Of a DNA stretch of 64,000 nucleotides, positions 23,020 to 34,009 are shown piece by piece. The notes beneath the pieces are model-generated. The model saw nothing but the letters and a program-made list of their open reading frames with translations. It did no database searches and was not told the DNA's origin. This DNA is from Mercenaria mercenaria (lineage: Eukaryota; Mollusca; Bivalvia; Venerida; Veneridae), in contig NC_069371.1 of assembly GCF_021730395.1 (NCBI RefSeq), positions 72,012,001-72,076,000 on the forward strand, read 5' to 3'. How positions within the stretch are numbered: the stretch's first letter is position 1; the number at the start of each line of letters is the position of its first letter. A program made the translations under genes and the position numbers.

Positions 23020-26000
23020 ATGTGGTTGTCTTGGCTTATTTCATTTCTAGTAATATCACGTGACGTTTTGACACAGACTCCACATGTATGTGTGGGGATA
23101 AACGAATGTAAGTGTAAATTCCAGGATGATGACACTGTTATAGATATCACTAGTCTTGGAAACACAGACGGTTCTCCCAGGTACCTGCTTAATCCTGTTT
23201 GCGTTTTTTTTCTATTGCGGTAACATAAGATTTCTAAAGCCGACATAACACCCAAAATTTTACATATGTGAGAATTCTACAGTTTTTGGCTTCATATCGT
23301 TGACATACACGTCCAGTGATAAATAATTTAAAAGGAAGAGTCGCATACTTTGATAAAATTAATAGTATTTATATTGACGAAGTGAATATGGCTGTCTAAA
23401 AATTTTTGACCCGATGAATATCTAAATAGAATATACAGACGATAAATCGGATGTTGCAACAAAAAGATATATTTTACCAAAACTTCATATTGATTTTAGA
23501 TTTAAAGATGTTTTGTCTAAAGATGGATACGAGTATTCGTACAATCCATGTGGACCTTTCACCGAATTCAGCTGTGGTAACGCAGCAGTAAGTACAATCC
23601 ATGTGGACCTTTCACCGAATGCAGCTGCGGTATCGCAGCAGTAAGTACACTCCATGTGGACCTTTCGCCGAACTCAGCTGTGGTATCGCAGCAGTAAGTA
23701 CACTCCATGTGGACCTTTCGCCGAACTCAGCTGTGGTATCGCAGCAGTAAGTACAGTCCATGTAGACCTTTCGCCGAACTCAGCTGTGGTAACGCAGTAG
23801 TAAGTACACTCCATGTGGACCTTTCGCCGAACTCATCTGTGGTATCGCAGCAGTAAGTACACTCCATGTGGACCTTTCACCGAACTCATCTGTGGTAACG
23901 CAGCAGTAAGTACACTCCATGTGGACCTTTCACCGAATTCAGCTGTGGTAACGCAGCAGTAAGTACAATCCATGTGGACCTTTCACCGAATTCACCTGTG
24001 GTAACGCAGCAGTAAGTACAATCCATGTGGACCTTTCACCGAATTCAGCTGTGGTAACGCAGCAGTAAGTACAATCCATGTGGACCTTTCACCGAATGCA
24101 GCTGTGGTAACGCAGCAGTAAGTACACTCGCAGCAGTAAGTACACTCCATGTGGACCTTTCACCGAATTCAGCTGTGGTATCGCAGCAGTAAGTACACTC
24201 CATGTGGACCGTTCACCGAATTCAGCTGTGGTATCGCAGCAGTAAGTACACTCCATGTGGACTTTTCGCCGAATTCACCTGTGGTAACGCAGCAGTAAGT
24301 ACAGTCCATGTGGACCTTTCGCCGAATTCAGCTGTGGTATCGCAGCAGTAAGTACAGTCCATGTGGACCTTTCGCCGAACTCAGCTGTGGTATCGCAGCA
24401 GTAAGTACAGTCCATGTGGACCTTTCGCCGAACTCAGCTGTGGTAACGCAGTAGTAAGTACACTCCATGTGGACCTTTCGCCGAACTCAGCTGTGGTATC
24501 GCAGCAGTAAGTACACTCCATGTGGACCTTTCACCGAACTCAGCTGTAGTATCGCAGCAGTAAGTACACTCCATGTGGACCTTTCACCGAACTCAGCTGT
24601 GGTATCGCAGCAGTAAGTACACTCCATGTGGACCTTTCACCGAACTCAGCTGTGGTATCGCAGTAGTAAGTACACTCCATGTGGACCTTTCACCGAATTC
24701 AGCTGTGGTAACGCAGCAGTAAGCACAATACATGTAGACCTTCCGGCGGATTTAGCTGTGGTAACGCAGCAGTAAGTATAGTACATATGAAACTTTCACC
24801 GGATTCAGCTGTGGTAACGCAGCAGTAAGTACTAGCATGTGAACTTATCAAAAAATTAATTTGTAGCAAGTACGAATTAAGAATAATCCACTTGGAACAT
24901 TTGCAGAAATCAGCTGCTTGTAGTAACACCGCAGTTAAGAACAATGTATAGGTACATTTCCTAAAATTCCGCTTTTAAGTTCAAACCATGTGGAGCTTTT
25001 ACAGAATTCAGCTGTTTACAGTAAGGCCTAGAAAGTACAATTATTGTGAACCTTTCAAAGAATTCAACTTATTAAAGTCGCCATAAGTAAAGCTCACACA
25101 CACAAAAATCAGTTGCTTGAAGCCAATCCGAAGTCAGTGAAACCCATCTATATCTTTCACAGAAGTCAGCAGTAGTATTTGTGAGTCCAGGTAAAATTAG
25201 CGTAAATACTTTACATATATACTATATCAACAATTTATGGTAACTTTTCCTAGAATTTAATCTCACTATCGCATCAATAGGTACTACCCCTAAAGTGACA
25301 TGTTACACACATTTTTCCAGTTAAGTAATGTGAGACTTTTTTTTATTTCGTTTAAACGAAATGATTTCGTTTAAACGAATTGATTTCGTTTAATGATTTC
25401 GTTTAAACGAATTGATTTCGTTTAAACGAAATCATTTCGTTTAAACGAAATAAAAAAAAAAGTCTCACATTACCTAATTGGAAAAAAAAGTGTGTAACAT
25501 GTCACTTTAGGGGCACCGTAAATAAGTATATCTATTTCAACTTTTCATCGAATTTTAAATGTAAGTAGTGGTAAGAAAAAAAAATCACGGAATACATTTG
25601 CACAGCGGTAACGTAAATACAGTTTACTGAAGCCTATGCTTTTGACTGAATTACTGTATTTAACATATCTTTCGATTGGCAAAGAATGTGTAAATTAACT
25701 TGACCTAGAAAATGATAAAGTGAGTGAAAATAATGTGTTAGGATATTGGTAAAATGATAAGAACTATGTCGATATTTTTCATACGTTGCAATGGATTTCT
25801 CCCTTCCGCAAAATGCAAAAATGTTATGGCGCTCGAGTCGCGTTAAAACATCTTGTTCATGTGATGAAGCCACGGTATTAAGGTTCATTTTTACAACAGG
25901 TATGTCGCAGAGATCGTGCAACGGGCAAGACTGAGATGACCGGCTCGGCGGAAATGCCCCAGTTCACGTATGACGAACAAACCGGAGATACCGTTATAGG

Positions 26001-29000
26001 GTATACTGCAGGAGCACTTGGAAATGTGTAAGTTACACGAATATGACCGTAATATTCAAATGATCACGCCGTATTTGTAAAGAAGATACAACCTGTAGTA
26101 CTCTCTGCAAGTAACAGCATTCTTTTTGAAATTTTAAGGTTCATGTAAAGTGTTTGAGACTGCCCCGCTAGTGAATTTTTTTTCCATGTTTTGAGACCTC
26201 ATAGGCCTTTGTTTTTCATACATTGTATACCAAACTGTTCAGAAAGAGTAGACGTGTCATTCAAGAGAGGTTGTTTTGTTCAGTATAATAATATTTCTCT
26301 TATATGACATGTACTTTGCTTGTCCACATTCTGTTTTGTAAAAAATATCAAACTTCTTTTTCAAAGATATTTTGACATTAGGTCTATACTTATTGTGTGC
26401 CTAACATATTTCTCCAGGTACTCCCAGTGCTAAAATTGCTACAATACATCTACATTTCAAACAGTTGCCAAAATTGCAAAACGAAAGTGAAAGTAGAGCT
26501 GTCAAAATGACAAAATACTCCTATATTTCAGAAAATATGTAAGTTAACTGTATTTCAATACTAGGAGTACCTAAATAAATATGTTACAGATACAAACAAA
26601 ACAAATTTAAAGAAAAAAATACTTTTGAAAAATAAGTTTGATATTTTCTACAGAATAGAAACGTGATGGTCGAAGGACATGTAATTTTAGACAAAATACT
26701 TATTCTCAAAGAGGCTTACCTTTGTATAATGTATTCCCTACTTCCTCTGAACAATTCAGTGTATTTATAATAAACAGAAACGGTCTTTGAAGAATAAATT
26801 TCCAAAATCAAAATTCACCTGTGGGGTGGTCTCCAAACACTTTACATGAACCTTAAGATAGTCTGATAAACACAGGAACAGGGAGTGTCATTTTTCTATC
26901 GCTGAAAGTTGTAAAATTAAGATACTATTTTATCAATATGTTGCAATCATATATTTGTGTATCATTGTGTAGTCATACATTTGTGTATTTGATGTGTGAT
27001 GACAGTCCACATCCGGGGCCTCCACAGTTCTATCCAAATGGAACCATGAGCGAAAACTTATACGTAAGATCTTGAAAGCTATATTGTCTCGATGTTTTTC
27101 ACTGACAACAAATCATTTCGATCAGAGTATGCTTTTTACAATGCTGACGTTTTCTTCAAATAAAATAGGGTTATTGTAATAGTAGCTTGATCTTGCGCGC
27201 CTCGTGCGATCCGGCCAGACGAAATACAGTCGAGCCGAATGCAACATCCCAGATCTAGCTGCAGTTATAATGACACTTCTATTACATTACCTCTGCCTTT
27301 TTGGTTGTTTTGTTTTTGACCAGTAAGCATCAACAAAACCTTCAAGGTTTTTTTTTCAATGTTAAAATGGAACTAGATGGGGTTTTGTGTGCTGAACCGT
27401 GTCAAGTCATGAATATTAATTAGCGATAGTCCAGCAACATGCACAATACAGGATTTAAAGCGCAATTCGGAATGTTCGTATTTACTTTTGAAAAACAAGC
27501 CGTATGTTTTACAGAATTTATACAGATATATAATAATAATAAGCGTACATATTTCAACATATAAAATCTGTATAGATTTCTGCTGTACAGCTTAGAGGTG
27601 ACGTGACCTATTTTAACAACTGCAATACTACTGATATTGTGGAAAGTAGCGTGTATATTGTGCATCCACAACGACCTGGTGCTAATCACAGTAGTACTGT
27701 GCATCAAACGGATCGGGGATTCTGTTGCAATGCTTACATAAATATGGATTTATTTATTTATTTTCACGAGACTGTATTTCTTGAAATGTTTTCAGATTTT
27801 AACAGTGTATACGGCATGCGCATGCGGGAACAGATGCGATGCCAATGGTATAATTGGGCAAGAGGGTTCCACTTCCAGTCTTGGCATCGGATACATCATA
27901 CTAATTGGGTACACAACTTGTTTTTAGATAAATGCAATATTTAATAAATGAGAGAACTCATAATCATTTCGTTTGGGGTAAATCAGTATTTACAGAGAAA
28001 AAAATTTATTTGGTTATCTAGATAAAATGCACATTTTGTAGGAGAGTAGGCCTATCGTCCTTTTCTCTTATGGTATTGTCACTGGAGCCTTTTCATTCTA
28101 GGTTTTCTTAGGACAGTCCTACAGACACACTACTTTTAAGGTATTTTATAGTACAAATGGTATTTTCATGGCGTAAGAGCGAAACCATAGTGTGTGTGTG
28201 TGGAGGGGGGTGGGGGGGGGGTGGAAGGGGACTTAAATTAGCCTTTTCACTTTATCTATTTTTTCTGGGAATAATTAGTTTTTCGGTCAAAAACTCGGGG
28301 GTGGGGGACCATATACAGGCCCCCTTCTCTCAAGAATGGTAGGGGGAGGGCTTGGCTCTCCTGCCCCTAAGCCAATAATTTAGAAAGGAAATAAGACGGC
28401 AATAAATAATTTGATCCAATCATTAAAACACATTACTATTGATTTTACTTTGTTCCATAATTTACCAGATTTAGTGAAGCAATATCAGTTTATTTCACCC
28501 CCAAATCAGAGCGAATTATTCTGTAGCATATTTGTAAAACGTGTGATGTATTTTAGAGTTGTTTGTGTGGCTTTGCTGTATTTTGTTGTTGGTGCGGCGA
28601 TAATGAAATTCTGTAAAAAGGCGACAGGAAAAGAAGTTATTCCCAACAGTTCCTTCTGGTGTGGTCTCCCTGGCAACGTAAAGGTATATCTCTGCCAAGT
28701 TTTACAATTGTGTACTGTTCTAAGTTTTTCTTAATTCTTGTTATCTAACCTCTTACTTGTAGAAGATAACATTTCTGCTAGAAAGTTGCTGCTAAAAATA
28801 TATTGTCAAAATGTCATTAAATTGTTTATAATCTTTAAAAATTTATATATGTATACATTATACAACGTAGACATTTCGTTGATCGAAGTGACGCGAGCTA
28901 AAGGGGTAAGTTCACTTACCGTACACTATTTTGCCCTGCAATTTCAAATACATTTAATTTAAATACTTAGACAATATCGATCATTTGTAAACGTCTTATT

Positions 29001-29137
29001 GCAGTTTACATTTCTACTATGTATTTAAAAGATATTTAGCAAAATTATGGTGTCACACTTTAAGCAAAAGTTTATGTTTCATGTTTCAGAGAGGATGTAC
29101 AGTAGTCTGCTGTAGAAGAAATTATGAAAAAATGTGA
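23020..29137 (+). CDS. MRH / CD-M6PR-like type I membrane protein, copy 3 (divergent)
   Basis: Exons: 23020-23180, 23500-23587, 25900-26027, 27006-27063, 27796-27908, 28557-28683 and 29090-29137, with phases 2,0,2,0,2,0 and 240 aa. The intron phases equal those of copies 1 and 2, and exons 6 (127 bp) and 7 (48 bp) have identical lengths. The signal peptide is MWLSWLISFLVISRDVL...; an ATG 12 codons upstream (22984) is less apt. The lumenal part has CVGINECKCKF, YNPCGPFTEFSCG, VCRRD, GYTAGALGN, NGT (possible N-glycan) and CACGNRC. One helix follows (GIGYIILIGVVCVALLYFVVG). The tail KEVIPNSSFW...RGCTVVCC matches the sister genes. It has lost the Gln after Cys at the start of exon 3 (ACQ in sisters, VCR here) and the RQTE string, so sugar binding is doubtful. 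Exon 2 is followed directly by an array of its own splice donor. Confidence 0.8.
23535..24824 (+). repeat. 53-bp minisatellite made of exon-2 end plus splice donor
   Basis: Starting from the end of exon 2, units begin with GTAAGTAC at 23588, 23641, 23694, 23747, 23800, 23853, 23906, 23959, 24012, 24065 and 24118. After one 18-bp short unit they continue every 53 bp from 24136 to 24772, with another donor at 24825. Each unit holds CCATGTGGACCTTTC, a CAGCTGTGGTA core and GCAGCA|GTAAGT. That gives 24 units after the exon, one of them truncated. Units near 24719-24825 are more diverged, and vague remnants continue to about 25080. The exon reads TCGTACAATCC and the unit GTAAGTACAATCC, so the shared GTACAATCC may have seeded the duplication. 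Confidence 0.93.
25284..25516. mobile_element. Foldback element with nested GTTTAAAC palindromes
   Basis: Arms of about 60 bp (CCCCTAAAGTGACATGTTAC ... AATGTGAGACTTTTTT) are inverted copies. The centre repeats TTTCGTTTAAACGAAA several times, each itself a palindrome. It is in intron 2 of MRH copy 3, downstream of the splice-donor array. Confidence 0.85.
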
Positions 29138-29292
29138 CATCAGTTACATGTGTGATACAGAAAATTTGCCTCCAACTGAATCCTGGAATATATATAATGT
29201 AATCTAACATGACCTGGTTGGGGAGTTGAATATTAGGAATTTCACAATCGACATACCTTTAAGTGCAAAATCATCATTTGAAACATTTAGTT

Positions 29293-29538
29293 ATGCACCT
29301 GTCAATATTTTGCCCGCCCGGGGGAGCGGCGGGCATACACGGGACTTTAGACAGAAGACCATTCCCGACAGGCGGGAATTTGACAAACATTTGATGTACC
29401 AACCAGGCTCTAGGGTAGGATTTAGACAAAAAAGGTTGTCCCTAGGGTGGGGATTTAGACAACAAATTTTTTGAAATGTCAAATTCCCCCGGGTCGGCCC
29501 GCCGCCCCCCTGGGCGGGCAAAATATTGACAGGTGCAT
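29293..29538. mobile_element. Foldback MITE with ATGCACCTGTCAATATTTTG ends
   Basis: Inverted arms ATGCACCTGTCAATATTTTG plus CCCGCCCGGGGG-like extensions bound about 246 bp. Overlapping open frames on both strands across it are palindrome artefacts. Confidence 0.8.
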
Positions 29539-30784
29539 TACACTCATTTATAACAGCGGTGCCAACACTGGAAACAAAACAAACTTGTTCTCGGCAAAAA
29601 GGTTTAAATGAATGACTATAATGTACTTGTATTTCTACTGAACCGCCAGGAGAGAGCAAAATATTTAGACGACTGTAAATGTTTTCAGACCATTCCCTGT
29701 CTCCATGACCGAGTGTTGCAACCATTTTGAAGTCTTTAATTATATTTTTTGCTTTCTATACAATATTTTAAACTGCTTCTCTATTTCTCAATGTTAAATT
29801 GTAATGTATACTGTGTGTATTTGATTTACTCCATACGTCATCAAGCAGCATTACGTCACCAAAACTGAAATGAGCATGATGAGCATTAATTGCGAAATAA
29901 TACATCATAAACAATGTTTTGTTGTCGACTGAATAATTGTTTGGAGTTTAGATTCGAAGAAACTATCTCACGAGGGTGCAGCTTGAGTGATATAATAAAA
30001 CACATCTAAACAAAAAAACAATGATTTTTATTCTAGAACAAATCACTGTTGATATATATTTTTTCAATTCTTAACAGCATTCAAGATTATCATTTATCGC
30101 ATAGTGCGGCAATTTTCCTTTGATCTTTGCAGCATGTTATACACAGTAACACACATTATTACTACAGAACTGTGCTGATATCTTACAAAACTGTTGCGAT
30201 ATATATCAACACGGAAATCTCTATGGAGCTTCGTAAGAAAAAAAGTGTTCCGATATATATCAGCACAGTAAAACTGTTCCGATATATATCGGAACACTTT
30301 CTCTATTGAGGTCCTATCAAGGGAGTATAATTTTTTCATTTCAAAGAAAAGATGATTTTAGCTCCAATTTACAGTTCACAGAGAAAGAATTGTCACAAAA
30401 ACCTACATTTATAAAATAAAAGAATAAATAAACTAGAATATTTCAAAAACTTGATAGTTATTGCCAAATTCAGAAATACATGAAATATATGAAATTCTGA
30501 GATTTCTCAAATGTTTCTTTTTCTTTGATTTTTTTTACAAACAAAACAAGTTTTACAATATGTCTGGCCAATGAAATGCAAAGATTTAAAACCAATGCAG
30601 AAATTTGTTGGGTACTTTTATCTGAGGAACACATTTTCTAAAACAGAAGTTTTAGTGTTTCAGTCAGCGAGGCGCAGAAAGGGAATCAAAATAGTAAAAA
30701 TAATAATAAACAAATTTAAATGAAAATAATATATAAATTTTAATGATAAACTATGCGATAAAACAGTTATAGTATGTAATGCTC

Positions 30785-30930
30785 GTGTGTTACCAGGATA
30801 TATCAGAGCTAGGGGTACATCTCGTTATTTTTCTCTTCACATATCTGTCTCGGCCTACCGGCCTCGACGATATGTGCAGAGAAAAATACCCTCGATGTAC
30901 CCCTAGCTCTGATATATCCTGGTAACACAC
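30785..30930. mobile_element. Foldback element, imperfect hairpin
   Basis: Arms GTGTGTTACCAGGATATATC and GATATATCCTGGTAACACAC pair and extend inward through AGAGCTAGGGGTACATC to a CGGCCTACCGGCC centre. Confidence 0.75.
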
Positions 30931-32338
30931 TCTCACACATACTATAACTATTACGTACAATCTATGACGACATCCATCAAATATTTGCCAGTTTTGCGTG
31001 GGTTTCCATACCAGCGCTATATTATGACAATGGACAATTGGGAAACATTGCTGTGGAAGAAGTTGGACTAATTGTCAAAATATTTTTTGTGGTCCTTCAA
31101 TTCACTGAAGACATTCCAGTATGTTCCACCAGGGAAAGCAATGCCAATTTTCATAAAAGAGGGTCATGATGACCCTGAATCGCTCACCTAATAAAAGGAA
31201 TATTTCAAGTTCAATAAAAGTAATTCTAGGACAAGCAAATTTGATGAATTGTTATCCCCCGCCGAATGGGTTTGTGTTGAGATATGGCAATGAAATATAT
31301 CCTGTAAAAAATTTAGGATGTTACTAATAAGCAAATAAACGGGGGCAGGGGTTTTACAACTTCATGGAATGTTTGAAAAAATTAAGTAAGACTTATTTTT
31401 GTTTTTTGGTGGGGTGCGGGGTTAAAGTGACAGGGTGAGGGTACAAAACTTCACATGTTGATAATAAATATTGATGAAAACAAAATTGTTGTGGGGTGCA
31501 TGATTTGGGTGGAAGGGGTGACTGGGCGGAGGAGCAAGTTGGGGGTGAGAGCAGAACTTTGCATGCTGATACTAAATATTCATGGATGTTTGATTTAAAA
31601 GAAATGAAAAAAAAATGGGGAGGGGAAGAGGGAGGGGGTGTGACCAGGCAGGGTCGTGGGGGTGACCGGGTGTCGGAAGTTATAAAGCAGAAATTGTCAT
31701 ATTTATTATATCCTACATAGTTAACACTAGAAACTTATGAGCTATAACTCTGGTTTACTTGGGCAATCTAACAGGCCGCATTTCCCTATCGTGGTGAACA
31801 TGTATATGAAATTTTATTTAAATATTCCAAACCACTTCCTAGATACGGCTCCAGACGGATGGAAAACACCAAATCTATATCCCTCCACCTTCGGCGAGGG
31901 ATAATAAAGGTTCTGGTGGGAAACAGTAATATACAATTTATTACAGTCCAAACATGGTATCTTGCATTCCAAGGGAACAGGCGATATACTTCAATATAAC
32001 CAAACTTTGCCTCATCATGATATTTTGTTCACGTGTTCAGGACGGGACATGAAAAAATGTTTTTAAGATAACCTGAACTGTGAGATAAAGTTGTCCGGGA
32101 TATCGAGTTTCAGCTGTATTTTTTTTCCACATATCATAATCTTGAAAACTTCCTTTATTGTTAAAGTGTACAATTAAAGGCTTAAGTGAAGTAAACCTTG
32201 TCCTGTGTGTTATATAATTTGAGTAAGTATTATGTGGACATGTACCTGTGTCTTGGCCATTTTTCCTCCTAAGAAATGTTAGATGGCAAAATACAATGCA
32301 ATTAGCTATCTTCTCATTACAATTGAAACAGACTGAAA

Positions 32339-33487
32339 CAAGAGGGTCATGATAAACGTAGATCGCTCACCTGAGTAATATGAGCTACATGTTTCAAATG
32401 TTAAACTGATTCTAAATCAGTAGGTCGCATTCATGGTCAATGAAATTCAGTTTTATGATTGGTGTGTAAAAATGTGTATGTCATCCAAATTTTAAGGCTG
32501 TATCTTAAAAACCAAGAAAGTAGATCAGCAGGTCAAGGTCACAGTCAAGTGACATCATATTACTTGGGATCATCAGGTAATTATAACCAAACAGTCTTGG
32601 AATTAGGATTAGATAATTATTGAAGTATTTTTTCCCATATAATAACTAAATGACCGCGGGGCGGGGTGGGGCCTCTATTAATCACAGGGGCATAATTTGA
32701 ACAATTTTGGTAGAGGACTACTAGGCAATGCATGATATCAAATACCAAAAGCTTAGGTCGTGTGGTTTAGACAAGAAGATTTTTAAAGGTTTTTTTTCCA
32801 ATTTAAGTCTATATAATACTTGGGACCCCCAGTGCAGGGCCTCTTTTCACCCTAGGGGTACATTTTGAACAACTTTGGTTGAGGACCATAAAACAATGCT
32901 ACAAACCAAATATCAGAGCCTTATTAATAAGTCTTGTGGTTTCAGACAAGAAGATTTTTAACATTTTTTTCAAATATGTCTATGTAAAATTTGGGATCCC
33001 TGGGGCAGGGCCAAATTTGACCCTAGGGGGATAATTTGAAAAGTCTTGGTAGAGGACCACTGGATGATGCTACACACCAAATATCAAAGTCCTAGGCCAT
33101 GTGGTTTTGTACAGGAAGATTTTCAAAATTTTCCCTATATAAGACTATATAAACCATGTGACCCCAGGGCAGGGCCATACTTGACCCCGAGGGATAATTT
33201 GAACAATCTTTGTAGAGGACCACTAGATGATGCTACACACCAGATATCAAAGCCCTAGGCCCTGTGGTTTTAGACAGGAAGATTTTTAAAGTTTTTCCTT
33301 TTGGTTGCCATGGCAACCAGAGTTCTGCATAGAATTCAATTCTTTAAAAAATTTTGAAAGGGGGTCACCCAAGAATCATTCCTGTGAAGTTTTGTGTAAT
33401 TCTGCACAGTGGTTTTCAAGAAGATTTTTTTAGAAAATGTTGACTGACACACAACAGACCATGAGCTTTTGGCTCAGGTGAGCTAAA
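32339..33487 (+). mobile_element. Helitron-like (HINE) element
   Basis: Starts AAGAGGGTCATGATAAACG with GATCGCTCACCTGAG. The core is a tandem repeat of about 160-170 bp (TAGAGGACCACTAG, AGACAAGAAGATTTTTAA). It ends GGCTCAGGTGAGCTAAAA. The same family in reverse is at 62497-63917. An isolated start fragment is at about 31160-31190. Confidence 0.65.
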
Positions 33488-34009
33488 AGCAATAGTTAAA
33501 GTGGCCAACATATCTGGTGTAGACAAAACAATTTGAGTTCAAAGGTCAAAGCATATTTTATTTCAGCTTTTTGTTATAACAATGCACAAATAAGTTGACT
33601 TAAATTACTTATCAAAGCTAAAACATAACAAAATGTCCATACTCTCTCATCAGCTTTGATGTGAAATTAAGAAAACAAGTCACATCAGAATGCCTTCCCT
33701 TCCTTAAAACAAAAACAGTTCAGCATTTTTTCTTCGATCACTCAATACAAATACATCAATTCTAATCTGTAATCTACAATTCTATTCAATGTTGTGTCTC
33801 AAGACAAAGTCATTTTCAATTTCTAATAATTATGTTTCAAATAAATATTTCATAAAATCTTTGACAAAATAAATTTCTAAAGCAGCCTTATTGAACTGAT
33901 CTTTTTAGCTAGCTCATTTAGACACAATATATATCTAAACATCAGTTTCTGACACAGTACCTTTTCCTGTGACACAATTCAAATTAAGACAGCCTAAAAT
34001 AGAGAAGAA

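Larger units (their letters stand above)
29138..34009. other. Gap between MRH copy 3 and NDUFA10
   Basis: Repeat-rich, with no gene seen. It holds foldback elements (29293-29538, 30785-30930) and diverged repeat blocks shared with 8.3-8.6 kb. Nested GATATATATC palindromes lie at 30190-30300, G-rich sequence at 31320-31680, and a Helitron-like element at 32339-33487. A possible NDUFA10 polyadenylation signal (AATAAA, minus) is at 33557-33562. Confidence 0.6.

Noticed and set aside
23588-24824. CRISPR-like array
   Set aside because: The 53-bp units are contiguous with no variable spacers, and the genome is eukaryotic. It is a minisatellite.
29291-29725. 144-codon minus-strand frame and an opposing 82-codon frame
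   Set aside because: Both cross a foldback MITE, which creates mirrored open frames.
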